From the NCBI GenBank assembly GCA_949284715.1, contig CASDWH010000019.1, forward strand, positions 1 through 63,095: a stretch of DNA of 63,095 nt. Reading direction: 5' to 3'. Origin of the DNA: an uncultured bacterium (lineage in GTDB: Bacteria; Cyanobacteriota; Vampirovibrionia; Gastranaerophilales; Gastranaerophilaceae). Numbering within the stretch: the first letter of the stretch is position 1; every line of letters starts with the position of its first letter. Under the pieces are notes generated by a model. The model saw only the letters and a list, made by a program, of their open reading frames with translations, ran no database searches and was not told the DNA's origin. The position numbers and the translations under genes are program-made. Positions 35,978-45,358 of the stretch are shown one piece after another.

Positions 35978-36247
35978 ATTTTTATCATAGCCCAAACCTT
36001 TGCTATAGACAAATTGTTTAATTTTGTTAAGGCTGCGGTGTATGTTTAATGCAAAAGACTATTATGTTACAAATTCTTCTCTGGCTCTTTTCGTAGTTTA
36101 AAATTGTGTCAAATGGGGTATTAATTGGTATGTGATGTAGTTTTTTAGGATACGTGTATGAAAAAGAATATTCAAAATATAATATCTTTTAATGGATTAA
36201 ATGCAGATTTTCAAGATTTTCAAAACAGCGTAAACTCAACAATATTC

Positions 36248-36273
36248 AAAAAAATAAGCTCCTTAACGGAGCC
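36248..36273 (-). terminator. terminator after tRNA-Glu
   Basis: On the minus strand GCTCC-GTTAA-GGAGC is followed by TTATTTTTTT, 12 bases past the tRNA CCA end. Confidence 0.8.
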
Positions 36274-36284
36274 GTATATTGAAA

Positions 36285-36360
36285 TGGTACCCCCAAGCGA
36301 ATTCGAATCGCTGTCTACACCGTGAAAGGGTGTTGTCCTAGGCCTCTAGACGATGGGGGC
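36285..36360 (-). tRNA. tRNA-Glu(UUC), cyanobacterial type
   Basis: A complete 76-base tRNA with encoded CCA. The loop CTTTCAC gives anticodon UUC. The 5' end GCCCCCATCGTCTAGAGG and 3' end TGGGGGTA-CCA (a G1-U72 pair and A73) match the cyanobacterial/chloroplast tRNA-Glu pattern, which is useful evidence for the host group. Confidence 0.95.
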
Positions 36361-36458
36361 TTATCGACATTAATTATCGTACCAGAACAATATTTTTTGT
36401 CAATGGTTTAGTTTTATTAAGCTCTGTCTGCGGGTAAATATTTCAGATTTAGTAAATA

Positions 36459-36492
36459 AAAAGAACCTCTTTTATAAAAGAGGTTCTTTTTT
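36459..36492. terminator. bidirectional terminator
   Basis: A perfect AAAAGAACCTCTTTTA / TAAAAGAGGTTCTTTT stem with A- and T-runs on the two sides, just past the 3' end of the DUF378 gene. Confidence 0.85.
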
Positions 36493-36511
36493 AAAGAAGT
36501 ATTTAATTGTT

Positions 36512-36745
36512 TTAATTACAATTTCCATACTCGCAGCTTTGGGTTTCGCGGACTGTGTCGCAGTGATGTACAGAGAATGCAGTAATGACAGCACTTGCAC
36601 CGACTAATGAGTATATAATCCTTGATAATACGGTCATATCTCCAAATATTGCAGCAACAAGGTCAAACCCGAATAAACCTATTAAACCCCAGTTCAGCGC
36701 ACCTATAAGTACGAGCGAGTAGGCAATATTTCTTACATATTTCAC
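36512..36745 (-). CDS. DUF378 family membrane protein
   Basis: A 77-residue protein with two membrane helices (about 6-28 and 38-60) and the family pattern ALNWGLIGLFGFDLVAAIFG. It resembles YuzA/DUF378 proteins of unknown function. The C-terminal tail has three Cys (HHCDTVRETQSCEYGNCN), which is unusual and might bind metal. AGGAGG lies just upstream of the ATG. Confidence 0.85.
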   Translation of the reverse strand: MKYVRNIAYSLVLIGALNWGLIGLFGFDLVAAIFGDMTVLSRIIYSLVGASAVITAFSVHHCDTVRETQSCEYGNCN

Positions 36746-36815
36746 AAGATGCCTCCTTTCTGTTCAACTTTATTATGACCTGTTTTTCGTTTAATAAATT
36801 GTACAGTCGGGCTAG

Positions 36816-38063
36816 TTATTTATGAGGAAATTTTTGTGATTGCTGCTGCGGTTGGCTGAAATCTTCTCCGGCTTTAAAGTTGTAGACGGGTTTTATTATT
36901 TTGTTGATATCAACAGTGGGCGAAATGTTATTTACAATATCATCTTTTGATTTGTAGGCCATAGGGCATTCATCCAGAGTTTCGTTATTAACGGAGGTTG
37001 TAAAGATTCCTGACATTGATTTTTGGAATTCTTCAACCGTGAACTTTTGTTTTGCCTGTGTTCTGCTGAATAATCTGCCGGCGCCGTGCGGGGCTGAATA
37101 ATTCCAGTCTTCGTTGCCTTTGCCGGTGCAGATTAAGCTGCCGTCACGCATGTTTATCGGGATTAAAAGCTTTTCGCCCATTTGGGCAGAAACAGCTCCT
37201 TTTCTAAGTATCATACATCCGGTATCTATATAATTGTGAATTGTGGTTAATTCAGTTTCTATTGTTAAATTTAATCCTTTTATAAGTTCATCGGCTATGG
37301 CTTTTCTGTTTAGCATTGCATACTGCTGGACAATTTGCATATCGTGAATATATTCATCAAACAGATACCCGCTGGTATAGGCAAGATGTTTGGGAATACG
37401 GGTTATCTTTTGTTCTTTCATTTGCTTTATGGTTGTCTGAATTTCCGATTGCCTGCCATGAGCTTTTAAGTATTCGATTTTATCATCAATAATTTTTTTT
37501 GAACAATTATTGAGCTGCTTATACCCTTCTTCCTGATAATATTCAGCGACTTCTTTCCCGAGGTGCCGGCTGCCCGAGTGAATTACGAGATAGAGGCAGC
37601 CGTCAATATCTTTGTCGACTTCTATAAAGTGATTTCCGCCGCCAAGCGTGCCGATGCTTCTTTGGGTGCGGAACTGATTTATGTAGTAAAGGCTTTTAAG
37701 CTCTTCTATGTTAATATCGTTTGTATATTTGTGCGGCGTTTCCCGAATATTTGTACCGGAGGGGATTTTTTCGTAGATTAATCTGTCAAGTTCGTTCAAA
37801 TCAATAGATTTTTCTTTGAGCTGAATGGTTTCCATCCCGCAGCCTATATCAACCCCGACAAGATTAGGAACAATTTTATCAGATATAGTCATTGTTGTGC
37901 CGACAGTACAGCCGGCACCGGCATGGACATCAGGCATAATACGAATCTTAGAGCCGGTTATAAATTCCTGGCTGCATAATTCTTCTATCTGTTTTACTGA
38001 TATTTCATCTATGACATCGGTAAAAACTTTTGCACTGTTGTATTTGCCTGTGATTTCTTTCAT
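36816..38063 (-). CDS. rtcB: RtcB-type RNA ligase
   Basis: A 415-residue RtcB-family enzyme that joins RNA 3'-phosphate or 2',3'-cyclic phosphate to 5'-OH ends using GTP and Mn2+. Metal and guanylation motifs are visible: MPDVHAGAGCTVG, GVDIGCGM, LGGGNHFIE, HSGSRHLG, and PHGAGR with the guanylated His. The Cys in DIGCG is the metal ligand. Roles in bacteria include tRNA or rRNA repair. Single gene; no RtcA or RtcR neighbour. The 100-base gap to the next gene holds nothing obvious. Confidence 0.92.
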   Translation of the reverse strand: MKEITGKYNSAKVFTDVIDEISVKQIEELCSQEFITGSKIRIMPDVHAGAGCTVGTTMTISDKIVPNLVGVDIGCGMETIQLKEKSIDLNELDRLIYEKIPSGTNIRETPHKYTNDINIEELKSLYYINQFRTQRSIGTLGGGNHFIEVDKDIDGCLYLVIHSGSRHLGKEVAEYYQEEGYKQLNNCSKKIIDDKIEYLKAHGRQSEIQTTIKQMKEQKITRIPKHLAYTSGYLFDEYIHDMQIVQQYAMLNRKAIADELIKGLNLTIETELTTIHNYIDTGCMILRKGAVSAQMGEKLLIPINMRDGSLICTGKGNEDWNYSAPHGAGRLFSRTQAKQKFTVEEFQKSMSGIFTTSVNNETLDECPMAYKSKDDIVNNISPTVDINKIIKPVYNFKAGEDFSQPQQQSQKFPHK

Positions 38064-38210
38064 AAATATTCCTTATAAAATAATGATACTTTAAGTATAT
38101 CATAAAAAATATTAAAAAACAACCATTATATATGAAGAAATGATAAACTTCTAACTATTGCTGCAATTTGTCTGTGGCGATAGCGGCTGTATCCGGTAAA
38201 ATAAATTTTA

Positions 38211-39095
38211 TTATCGCATTAATGATTCTTTAGGCAGCATTTTGCTTCTGTCTTTCTGGCGGGATTTTTTCCTTGCTTCTTCCTCGGCTTTTTTAGCTTC
38301 CTCTTCTGCGGCTTTTAATTCTTTTTCAAGCTCTTTTTTACACTCTTCTCGCGCCTGTTTAAATTCTTCTTTATCCGGATTCTTTGCAATGGCCTTATCA
38401 TATTCTCTTATAGCTTCTCGCCACAGTTTGGCAGATTTAAAATTGTCTGCTGTATACGCGTATAACTCTGCTGCCGCTGCATAATCTCTTTTAGCGTAAT
38501 CTTCTTTTCTCCGGCTTTTATAAAAATCTCCTCTATCTGTGTAAAAATCAGGTTTTAAAGGATTTAATTCAATGGCTTTATCAAAATCACGGATTGATAA
38601 TTCATCTTCATTTATTTTTGCATAAAGCTTTCCGCGTGAAGCGTATATTTCTGCTCTATAAGGGCGCATTCCCAGAGTTTCTGTTAAATCTCTTATGGCA
38701 AGATTATATTGTTTTAACTCTTCATAGCATGATGCCCGTCTTATAAGAAGTTCTGAACGCCCGGGGGTTAGTTCAAGCGCTTTTGTGTAATCTTCTATTG
38801 CAGATTGATAATCTTTATGTTCTTCATAGTACATTCCGCGTCTTGTATATTCAAGACCGCTGTTTGAAGAATACTGGATAATTTTTTGTATATCAATACT
38901 ATCTGGGCTGCTTTCATCCGGTTTGACAGTAAGCGGTTGCGATTTATAGATTTTATCTGACTCTGTATTTTCTTCTAATTCTTCATTAGTAAATACCGGC
39001 GGCTGTAGTGTTTGTGCCGTATCTGCGGCAAATGCCGGAGAAAACACTAAAAAAGTGCCGATAATTGCTATATAAATACCGCATTTCTTATACAA
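38211..39095 (-). CDS. exported TPR-repeat protein
   Basis: A 294-residue protein with a Sec signal peptide (MYKKCGIYIAIIGTFLVFSP, cleavage after AFA). About four to five tetratricopeptide repeats cover residues 75-245 (RRGMYYEEHKDYQSAIEDY, RRASCYEELKQYNLAIRDL, and so on), ending in a Lys/Glu/Ala-rich coiled coil. It is likely a periplasmic scaffold. The start overlaps the carB stop by eight bases, so it rides at the end of the pyr operon, though a link to pyrimidine synthesis is not evident. Confidence 0.85.
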   Translation of the reverse strand: MYKKCGIYIAIIGTFLVFSPAFAADTAQTLQPPVFTNEELEENTESDKIYKSQPLTVKPDESSPDSIDIQKIIQYSSNSGLEYTRRGMYYEEHKDYQSAIEDYTKALELTPGRSELLIRRASCYEELKQYNLAIRDLTETLGMRPYRAEIYASRGKLYAKINEDELSIRDFDKAIELNPLKPDFYTDRGDFYKSRRKEDYAKRDYAAAAELYAYTADNFKSAKLWREAIREYDKAIAKNPDKEEFKQAREECKKELEKELKAAEEEAKKAEEEARKKSRQKDRSKMLPKESLMR

Positions 39096-42000
39096 GAGTA
39101 CAAACCTTTCTGTATTCAGTTATACCATCATATTTTAAATTTGGGTAGGAGTTATAAAACTTTAAAGCTTTAAGGTATGCACCTGCCGTATCAAGCGAGG
39201 TGAAACACGGCGTTGAATACATTTCTGCGATTGTTCTTATCATAAAACCTCTGTTTTCCGAGCCGATTCTTGCGGCATTTGCGTTTGTTGACGGTGTATT
39301 TATGACAAAACATAATTGTTTTTTCTTCATGTGAGCCTGTATTTTAGGTATGTCAAAATTTTCTATCTCTTTAGACGGAATCCCCCTCTCTTCAAGATAT
39401 TTGTGGGTGCCGGTTGTTGCAACTATTCTGAACCCTAATTCAACAAGAGTTTTTGCGATTTCATCACACTGGGGTTTTGTATGGTCGTTTAATGAGAGCA
39501 TTACATCACCATTCAATCTGTCAAACTTGTACCCTGCTGCGAGAAACCCTTTCACAAGCGCCCTGTCAAATGAGGTGTCTATTCCTAAAACTTCGCCCGT
39601 TGATTTCATTTCCGGAGCAAGCGCCGGATCTATCCTGTTTAGTTTCTGGAATGAAAATACCGGAACTTTTACGCAAACAAGGTCTGTTTTGTCATACAAT
39701 CCTGATTTATATCCCAATTCCGGCAGCGTTTGCCCCAGAGCTGTGCTGATTCCGAGTTCTACCATAGGAATTCCGGTTACTTTACTCATAATTGGTACGG
39801 TTCTTGATGCACGCGGATTAACTTCTATAATATATGCAATATCATCTTTTAATACAAATTGAATGTTCATTAATCCCTTTATTTTAAGTGCCTTGGCAAG
39901 TTTTTCGGTGTAATTAACGAGGGTATTAATTACAGAGGCTTTAACTTTTTGTGTAGGATAGATTGCAATGCTGTCGCCGGAGTGAACCCCTGCACGCTCT
40001 ATGTGTTCGGTAATACCGGGAATTAGAACATTTTCACCGTCAGATACAGCATCAAGTTCCACTTCTTTGCCTTCTATATACTGGTCAATAAGTACAGGAT
40101 GTTCATCAGAAAATTTAAGCGCCGAATTAAAATACGTAACTAATTCCTCCTGATTATAGACAACCTGCATTCCTCGCCCGCCTATGACGTATGACGGACG
40201 GACAAGCAGAGGAAAACCAAGTGTCTTTGCGGCCTCTACAGCTTCTTCCACTTTCCTTACTGCTCTTCCTTTAGGCTGAGGTATGTTAAGTGTTTGCAGC
40301 AGATTTTCAAACTGTTTTCTATCCTCTGCAAGGTTTATTGATTCAAGTGATGTCCCGATGAGGTTAACACCTTTTTTGTCAAGTTTTTCTGCAAGGTTAA
40401 TAGCGGTTTGCCCCCCAAACTGAACCATAACACCGTACGGTTTTTCACTTTCAATAATATTCATAATATTTTCGATATTCATCGGTTCAAAGTATAATTT
40501 GTCCGCGATATCAAAATCTGTAGAAAGTGTTTCAGGATTAGAATTTACAATTATAGCTTCATATCCTTTTTCTTTTACTCCCCACGCGGCATGTACCGAA
40601 CAGTAATCAAATTCAATGCCCTGGCCTATTCTAATCGGACCGGAACCCAGAATAATAATACTTTTTTTATCAGAAATAATATTTTCATCGTACTCGTTGT
40701 AGGTTGAGTAATAGTACGGTGTGTACGCTTTAAACTCTGCTGCACATGTATCTACAATCTTAAAGGCGGCTTTAATATTATGTTCTTTTCTGAATTTTTC
40801 AATATCTTCAAGTTTTTTTCTTGTAATAACAGCAATTTCGCTGTCTAAGAACCCTTTTTCTTTTGCAGCAAGGTACAATTCTTTTGTAAGCGCTTCTGTT
40901 TTTAGTTTTTGTTCAAACTCAACGAGGTTCTTGATTTTATAAATAAACCACTTATCAATTTTAGTTATATAGTTAATTTCTTCGACCGAGATTTTTCTTG
41001 AAAGAGCTTCTGCAACTCTGAAAATCCGCCTGTCGTCTTGAATCGTCAGCAGGGCTTTGAGTTCTTCATCTGAGAATGAAGTATATTTTTTTCTGACAAG
41101 TCCTGTGTTTTTATCTTCTATAGAGGTTATGGCTTTTTTAAAGGAACTTTCAAAAGTTCTTCCGACAGCCATAACTTCGCCTGTTGCTTTCATTTTTGTC
41201 CCGAGGATTCTGTCACCTTGGTCAAATTTGTCAAACGGCCATTTGGGGATTTTTGTTACAACATAGTCTAAAGCCGGTTCAAAAGCTGCGGCTGTTTTTT
41301 GTGTTATTGCATTTTTAATTTCATCCAGCCTATAGCCTATGGCAATTTTGGTTGTAACTTTAGCGATAGGAAACCCTGTAGCTTTCGATGCAAGTGCTGA
41401 CGAGCGGCTGACTCTGGGGTTAACTTCTATTACGTAGTACCTGCTGCTTGTGGGGTCAAGTGCGTATTGAACATTACAGCCGCCCTCGATTTTTAATGCT
41501 CGGATAATTTTTAGTGCAGAACTTCTTAACATCTGATATTCTTTGTTTGTAAGTGTTTGCGACGGAGCTGTTACGAAACTGTCGCCTGTATGTATTCCAA
41601 TCGGGTCAATGTTTTCCATATTGCAAATTGTAATTGCAGTATCGTTTGAATCGCGGATTACTTCGTACTCAATTTCTTTATATCCTGCTATACTTTTTTC
41701 TATTAATACTTGTGAAATCGGGCTTCTGAGTAATCCGCTGTAGACTATTTCTTCAAATTCTTTTTGATTAGCGGCAATACCGCCTCCTGAACCGCCAAGA
41801 GTGTACGCCGGACGGATTATCAGCGGAAAACCGGTTCTTGATGCAAACTCCTGCGCCTCTTCCATATTTGATGCGGTGATACTGTCCGGTACAGGTTCTC
41901 CGATTTCAAGCATCAGTTCTTTAAAGAGTTCCCTGTCCTCTGCTTTTTTGATTGAATCAATTCTTGTTCCGAGAAGTTTAACATTGTATTTGTCTAAAAT

Positions 42001-42318
42001 TCCGTTTTCATAGAGCTTAAGAGCCATATTAAGCCCTGTCTGACCGCCTAATCCTGCAAGAAGTCCGTCAGGGCGTTCTTTATTAATTACATACTCAAAG
42101 GTTTCTGCTGTAAGCGGTTCAATATAAACCCTGTCTGCAATTGTTTCATCAGTCATAATAGTTGCAGGATTAGAGTTGATAAGTATAACTTTTATACCTT
42201 CTTCTCTAAGCGCACGGCACGCCTGCACTCCAGCGTAATCAAATTCTGCGGCCTGACCGATTACTATCGGCCCCGAACCTATTACAAGAACTTTTTTTAT
42301 ATCATTGTTTTTTGGCAT
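39088..42318 (-). CDS. carB: carbamoyl-phosphate synthase large subunit
   Basis: A 1076-residue enzyme making carbamoyl phosphate from bicarbonate, ammonia (from CarA) and two ATP. Two homologous ATP-grasp halves are visible (KKVLVIGSGPIVIGQAAEFD and IIILGSGPIRIGQGIEFDY as their starts; GGSGGGIA and GGRGMQVV as glycine loops; EVNPRVSRSSALASKATG and EVNPRASRTVPIMSKVTG). The C-terminal MGS-like regulatory domain occupies about 935-1076, where UMP or IMP binds in homologues. Three bases separate it from carA. Confidence 0.98.
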   Translation of the reverse strand: MPKNNDIKKVLVIGSGPIVIGQAAEFDYAGVQACRALREEGIKVILINSNPATIMTDETIADRVYIEPLTAETFEYVINKERPDGLLAGLGGQTGLNMALKLYENGILDKYNVKLLGTRIDSIKKAEDRELFKELMLEIGEPVPDSITASNMEEAQEFASRTGFPLIIRPAYTLGGSGGGIAANQKEFEEIVYSGLLRSPISQVLIEKSIAGYKEIEYEVIRDSNDTAITICNMENIDPIGIHTGDSFVTAPSQTLTNKEYQMLRSSALKIIRALKIEGGCNVQYALDPTSSRYYVIEVNPRVSRSSALASKATGFPIAKVTTKIAIGYRLDEIKNAITQKTAAAFEPALDYVVTKIPKWPFDKFDQGDRILGTKMKATGEVMAVGRTFESSFKKAITSIEDKNTGLVRKKYTSFSDEELKALLTIQDDRRIFRVAEALSRKISVEEINYITKIDKWFIYKIKNLVEFEQKLKTEALTKELYLAAKEKGFLDSEIAVITRKKLEDIEKFRKEHNIKAAFKIVDTCAAEFKAYTPYYYSTYNEYDENIISDKKSIIILGSGPIRIGQGIEFDYCSVHAAWGVKEKGYEAIIVNSNPETLSTDFDIADKLYFEPMNIENIMNIIESEKPYGVMVQFGGQTAINLAEKLDKKGVNLIGTSLESINLAEDRKQFENLLQTLNIPQPKGRAVRKVEEAVEAAKTLGFPLLVRPSYVIGGRGMQVVYNQEELVTYFNSALKFSDEHPVLIDQYIEGKEVELDAVSDGENVLIPGITEHIERAGVHSGDSIAIYPTQKVKASVINTLVNYTEKLAKALKIKGLMNIQFVLKDDIAYIIEVNPRASRTVPIMSKVTGIPMVELGISTALGQTLPELGYKSGLYDKTDLVCVKVPVFSFQKLNRIDPALAPEMKSTGEVLGIDTSFDRALVKGFLAAGYKFDRLNGDVMLSLNDHTKPQCDEIAKTLVELGFRIVATTGTHKYLEERGIPSKEIENFDIPKIQAHMKKKQLCFVINTPSTNANAARIGSENRGFMIRTIAEMYSTPCFTSLDTAGAYLKALKFYNSYPNLKYDGITEYRKVCTLV

Positions 42319-42320
42319 TT

Positions 42321-43442
42321 CTAACCTCTTTTAAATAATTTTGTAAATCTGTTTAGTATATTGCATTTGCGTTCAAGCATTTCGTCAATCCAGCCGTAAA
42401 ATATAATTTGAGCATCATTCGGGCCGGGGGCGGCTTCCGGATGAAACTGGACTGCATCTATTTTTAGCGGTTTACATGAAAATCCTTCCAGAGTCCCGTC
42501 ATTGAGGTTTGTATAGGTTATGATTGCATTATCGGGCAGGGTGCTTGCGTCTGCGGCATACCCGTGATTCTGGGAGGTCATAAATACTTTTCCTGTTTGT
42601 TTATTTATTACAGGGTGGTTTCCGCCTCTGTGTCCGTATTTGAGTTTATAAGTTTTTCCGCCGAGAGCAATACACAGAATCTGATATCCAAGACAGATTC
42701 CGTAAATGGGAATTTTCCCGATAAGTTCTTTTGTTGTTTTAATTGCGGCCATGGCATCCTGCGGGTCGCCGGGGCCGTTAGAAATAAGCAGAGCATCAAA
42801 TTTGGTGTTTAGTATTTCGCCTGAATCAATATTTGCGGGGAAAATGGTTAATTCGCATCCGCGGTTTTTAAAGCAGTCTATAATACTCTTTTTTATTCCG
42901 CAGTCAATTACTGCAATATGCAGTCCGTTTGCTTTGTCAGGTGCGGGAGAAATTGTTTCTTTTGCAGCCCGTGAAACCTGAATTGTAATGTTTTTATCAA
43001 TTGAGAAGTTTTTCAGTTTTGTTTTTAATTCTTCTGTTATTTCCTCTGTTGTAACAGCGCAGTTCATAGCGCCTGCTTCTCTTATTATTGTTGTAAGATA
43101 ACGGGTATCAATATTGGAAATCCCTATTACATTCTGTTGTTTAAGGTAATCTTTAAGTTTGATATATGATTTATAATGGCTTTCGTTTTCTGAATAATTT
43201 TTTACAATAAATCCCGTTGCAGAAATTTTTGAACTTTCAAAGTCATCTTTGTTAATACCGTAATTACCTATCTCAGGATAAGTCATTACAACTACCTGTT
43301 TTGCATAGGAAGGGTCTGTAAGGATTTCCTGATAACCGGCCATTGATGTATTAAAACATATTTCACCAAGCGCAGTACCTTCTGCTCCAAAGTTTTCGCC
43401 CTCAAAAATCATTCCGTTATCTAGCAGTAATCTGGCTTTCAT
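42321..43442 (-). CDS. carA: carbamoyl-phosphate synthase small subunit
   Basis: A 373-residue glutaminase subunit. The N-terminal CPSase domain (LLDNGMIFEGENFGAEG, GEICFNTSMAGYQEILTDPS) is followed by a class I glutamine amidotransferase domain with the nucleophile Cys in YGICLGYQIL and the His/Glu pair in QFHPEAAPGP. It channels ammonia to CarB. The ATG overlaps the pyrF stop by one base (TAATG). Confidence 0.98.
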   Translation of the reverse strand: MKARLLLDNGMIFEGENFGAEGTALGEICFNTSMAGYQEILTDPSYAKQVVVMTYPEIGNYGINKDDFESSKISATGFIVKNYSENESHYKSYIKLKDYLKQQNVIGISNIDTRYLTTIIREAGAMNCAVTTEEITEELKTKLKNFSIDKNITIQVSRAAKETISPAPDKANGLHIAVIDCGIKKSIIDCFKNRGCELTIFPANIDSGEILNTKFDALLISNGPGDPQDAMAAIKTTKELIGKIPIYGICLGYQILCIALGGKTYKLKYGHRGGNHPVINKQTGKVFMTSQNHGYAADASTLPDNAIITYTNLNDGTLEGFSCKPLKIDAVQFHPEAAPGPNDAQIIFYGWIDEMLERKCNILNRFTKLFKRG

Positions 43443-44176
43443 TATAAAACACCTTCTATTTCTTCATAAATTTTTTGCATTGCTCCGATTTTATCCTTGC
43501 AGCCTGTAACGGCTCTGCCTATTACAAGATAATCGGCTCCCTGAGATATAGCAAAAGCCGGTGCGGCTATACGTTTCTGGTCACCGGTAACAGACCATGC
43601 AGGGCGTATTCCGGGGCATAGAACTTTAAAATCCTTCCCGCAGGCTGATTTAATACCCGCGCATTCGTGCGCGGAGGCTACAACACCGCTCATTCCGCTT
43701 GCCTTGGCAAGTTTTGCAAGCGTGAGGGTGTAGTCTTTTGTGTTAGAGGGAATTTGAAGTTCGTTATTCAAAACATCCTCCGAAATACTTGTTAAAAGAG
43801 TTACGGCGAGTATAACCGGCGGGTCAAGCCCGAGAGCTTTTGCTGCATTATTTGCGCCTTCTGCGGCCTGTTTCATCATTTCCGCACCGCCTGCTGCGTG
43901 CAGATTAAAAAAAGAAGCACCCTGTTTTATTATATTTTCTGATGCTTTTTTTACGGTGTTGGGAATATCGTGGAGTTTTATATCAAAAAAGAATTTTCCG
44001 CCCTCATCTCTTATAAACTTGAAAACCTCGCTGCCGTTTGCAAGAATAAATTGAAGCCCGACTTTAAAAACTCCTGTGTAATCTTTTAGTTCGGTTACAA
44101 GCTGCTTTGCTTCATCTATTGTGTTTACATCAAGAGCGAGAACTATTTTTTCTTTGATTTCAGGATTTATATTCAT
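43442..44176 (-). CDS. pyrF: orotidine-5'-phosphate decarboxylase
   Basis: A 244-residue TIM-barrel enzyme, last step to UMP. The active-site motif FDIKLHDIPNTV holds the catalytic Asp-Lys-Asp set; ALDVN at the start and PGIRPAW, VIGRAVTG near the end bind phosphate. It sits between pyrC and carA in the operon. Confidence 0.97.
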   Translation of the reverse strand: MNINPEIKEKIVLALDVNTIDEAKQLVTELKDYTGVFKVGLQFILANGSEVFKFIRDEGGKFFFDIKLHDIPNTVKKASENIIKQGASFFNLHAAGGAEMMKQAAEGANNAAKALGLDPPVILAVTLLTSISEDVLNNELQIPSNTKDYTLTLAKLAKASGMSGVVASAHECAGIKSACGKDFKVLCPGIRPAWSVTGDQKRIAAPAFAISQGADYLVIGRAVTGCKDKIGAMQKIYEEIEGVL

Positions 44177-44194
44177 TTAGTTAATCTCCGTTTT

Positions 44195-45352
44195 TTATAA
44201 GTTATAAATTCTTTCTCCTATTATGGTTTGAACGACTTTGCCTGTTAATTCCAATCCTTCATAGGGAGTTATTTTACATTTTGATTTAAAATTTTCTCCT
44301 TTGACTACGCATTTTTTATCAAGGTCGATAATGTTAAACTCGGCTTTTTGTCCGGCTTTTATCTGCGGCGGTTTAATGCCGGCGATTTTAGCGGGTATAC
44401 TGGTGAATTTACTTATCAATTCTTCAACTGTTAAAATTCCTGCAAGAACAAGGTTGGTATAAGCAAGAGAGAAAGCTGTTTCAAACCCTGTTATCCCATA
44501 GGGTGAATTTGCGTACGGCCGTGATTTTTCTTCTGCCGTATGCGGTGCGTGGTCTGTTGCAATAATATCTATTGTGCCGTCTTTTAGACCGGTTTTAACG
44601 GCTGTAACATCTTCAGGATTTCTTAGCGGCGGATTCATTTTAAATCTTCCGTCGGTTGTTGTGATATCGTTTTTTGAAAAAGTAAAATAATGCGGGGCTG
44701 TTTCTGCGGTGATATTTAGGCCATCTTTCTTTGCCTGCCGGATTAATTCTATTGATTCTTTAGTAGAAATATGTGCAAAATGCAGCCTGCCGTTAGTCTG
44801 ACGTACCGCTTCAATTTCGCGTTCAACGGCAGTCCACTCAGAACGCGGGTCTTGCGGCGGGTAGTCTGTATTTTCTGAGTGTGAAATTATAAGAACATTA
44901 GTCTGCGCTGCTTTTTTTAGTACATTTTTGAATAATTCCATATTTTCAACAGGTTTGCCGTCATTAGAAAAAACACCTGCTCCGTGTTGTTTTAATGCCT
45001 GAAAATCAGTAGTTTCTTCGCCTGTAAGCCCTGTTGTAATTGCGCATACAGGTTTTACACAAATATCATAAGGGTTTGCTGAATGTGAAATTATGTAATT
45101 CAGCACCTGAGGATTATCACAGACAGGGCTTGTGTTTGGCATAGCAAAAATAGTTCCGTATCCGCCGCTGAAGGCTGAATTTATTCCGGTTGTTATGGTT
45201 TCCTTTTCTTCTCCGCCGGGTTCTCTAAGGTGGCAGTGAAGGTCAATAAACCTCGGTGCAATATACAAACTACTTTCAACACAGCCCTGCTTGACCTCTG
45301 TGATGATTCCATTTTCTACATTGAGTTTTAAATTTTTTGCAGTTATTTCCAT
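44195..45352 (-). CDS. pyrC: dihydroorotase
   Basis: A 385-residue amidohydrolase (class I form) that cyclises carbamoyl aspartate to dihydroorotate. Metal ligands are in DLHCHLREPG (HxH), SHSEN, FAHIST and the ATDHAPHT segment. FDNG-type substrate loops are replaced by MPNTSP and MNPPLR. Length is in the normal range. It lies six bases after pyrB. Confidence 0.96.
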   Translation of the reverse strand: MEITAKNLKLNVENGIITEVKQGCVESSLYIAPRFIDLHCHLREPGGEEKETITTGINSAFSGGYGTIFAMPNTSPVCDNPQVLNYIISHSANPYDICVKPVCAITTGLTGEETTDFQALKQHGAGVFSNDGKPVENMELFKNVLKKAAQTNVLIISHSENTDYPPQDPRSEWTAVEREIEAVRQTNGRLHFAHISTKESIELIRQAKKDGLNITAETAPHYFTFSKNDITTTDGRFKMNPPLRNPEDVTAVKTGLKDGTIDIIATDHAPHTAEEKSRPYANSPYGITGFETAFSLAYTNLVLAGILTVEELISKFTSIPAKIAGIKPPQIKAGQKAEFNIIDLDKKCVVKGENFKSKCKITPYEGLELTGKVVQTIIGERIYNL

Positions 45353-45358
45353 CCTGTT

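Noticed and set aside
36158-36325. 50-codon ORF starting MKKNIQNIISF
   Set aside because: It runs through the tRNA-Glu gene and its terminator on the opposite strand and has a poor ribosome site.
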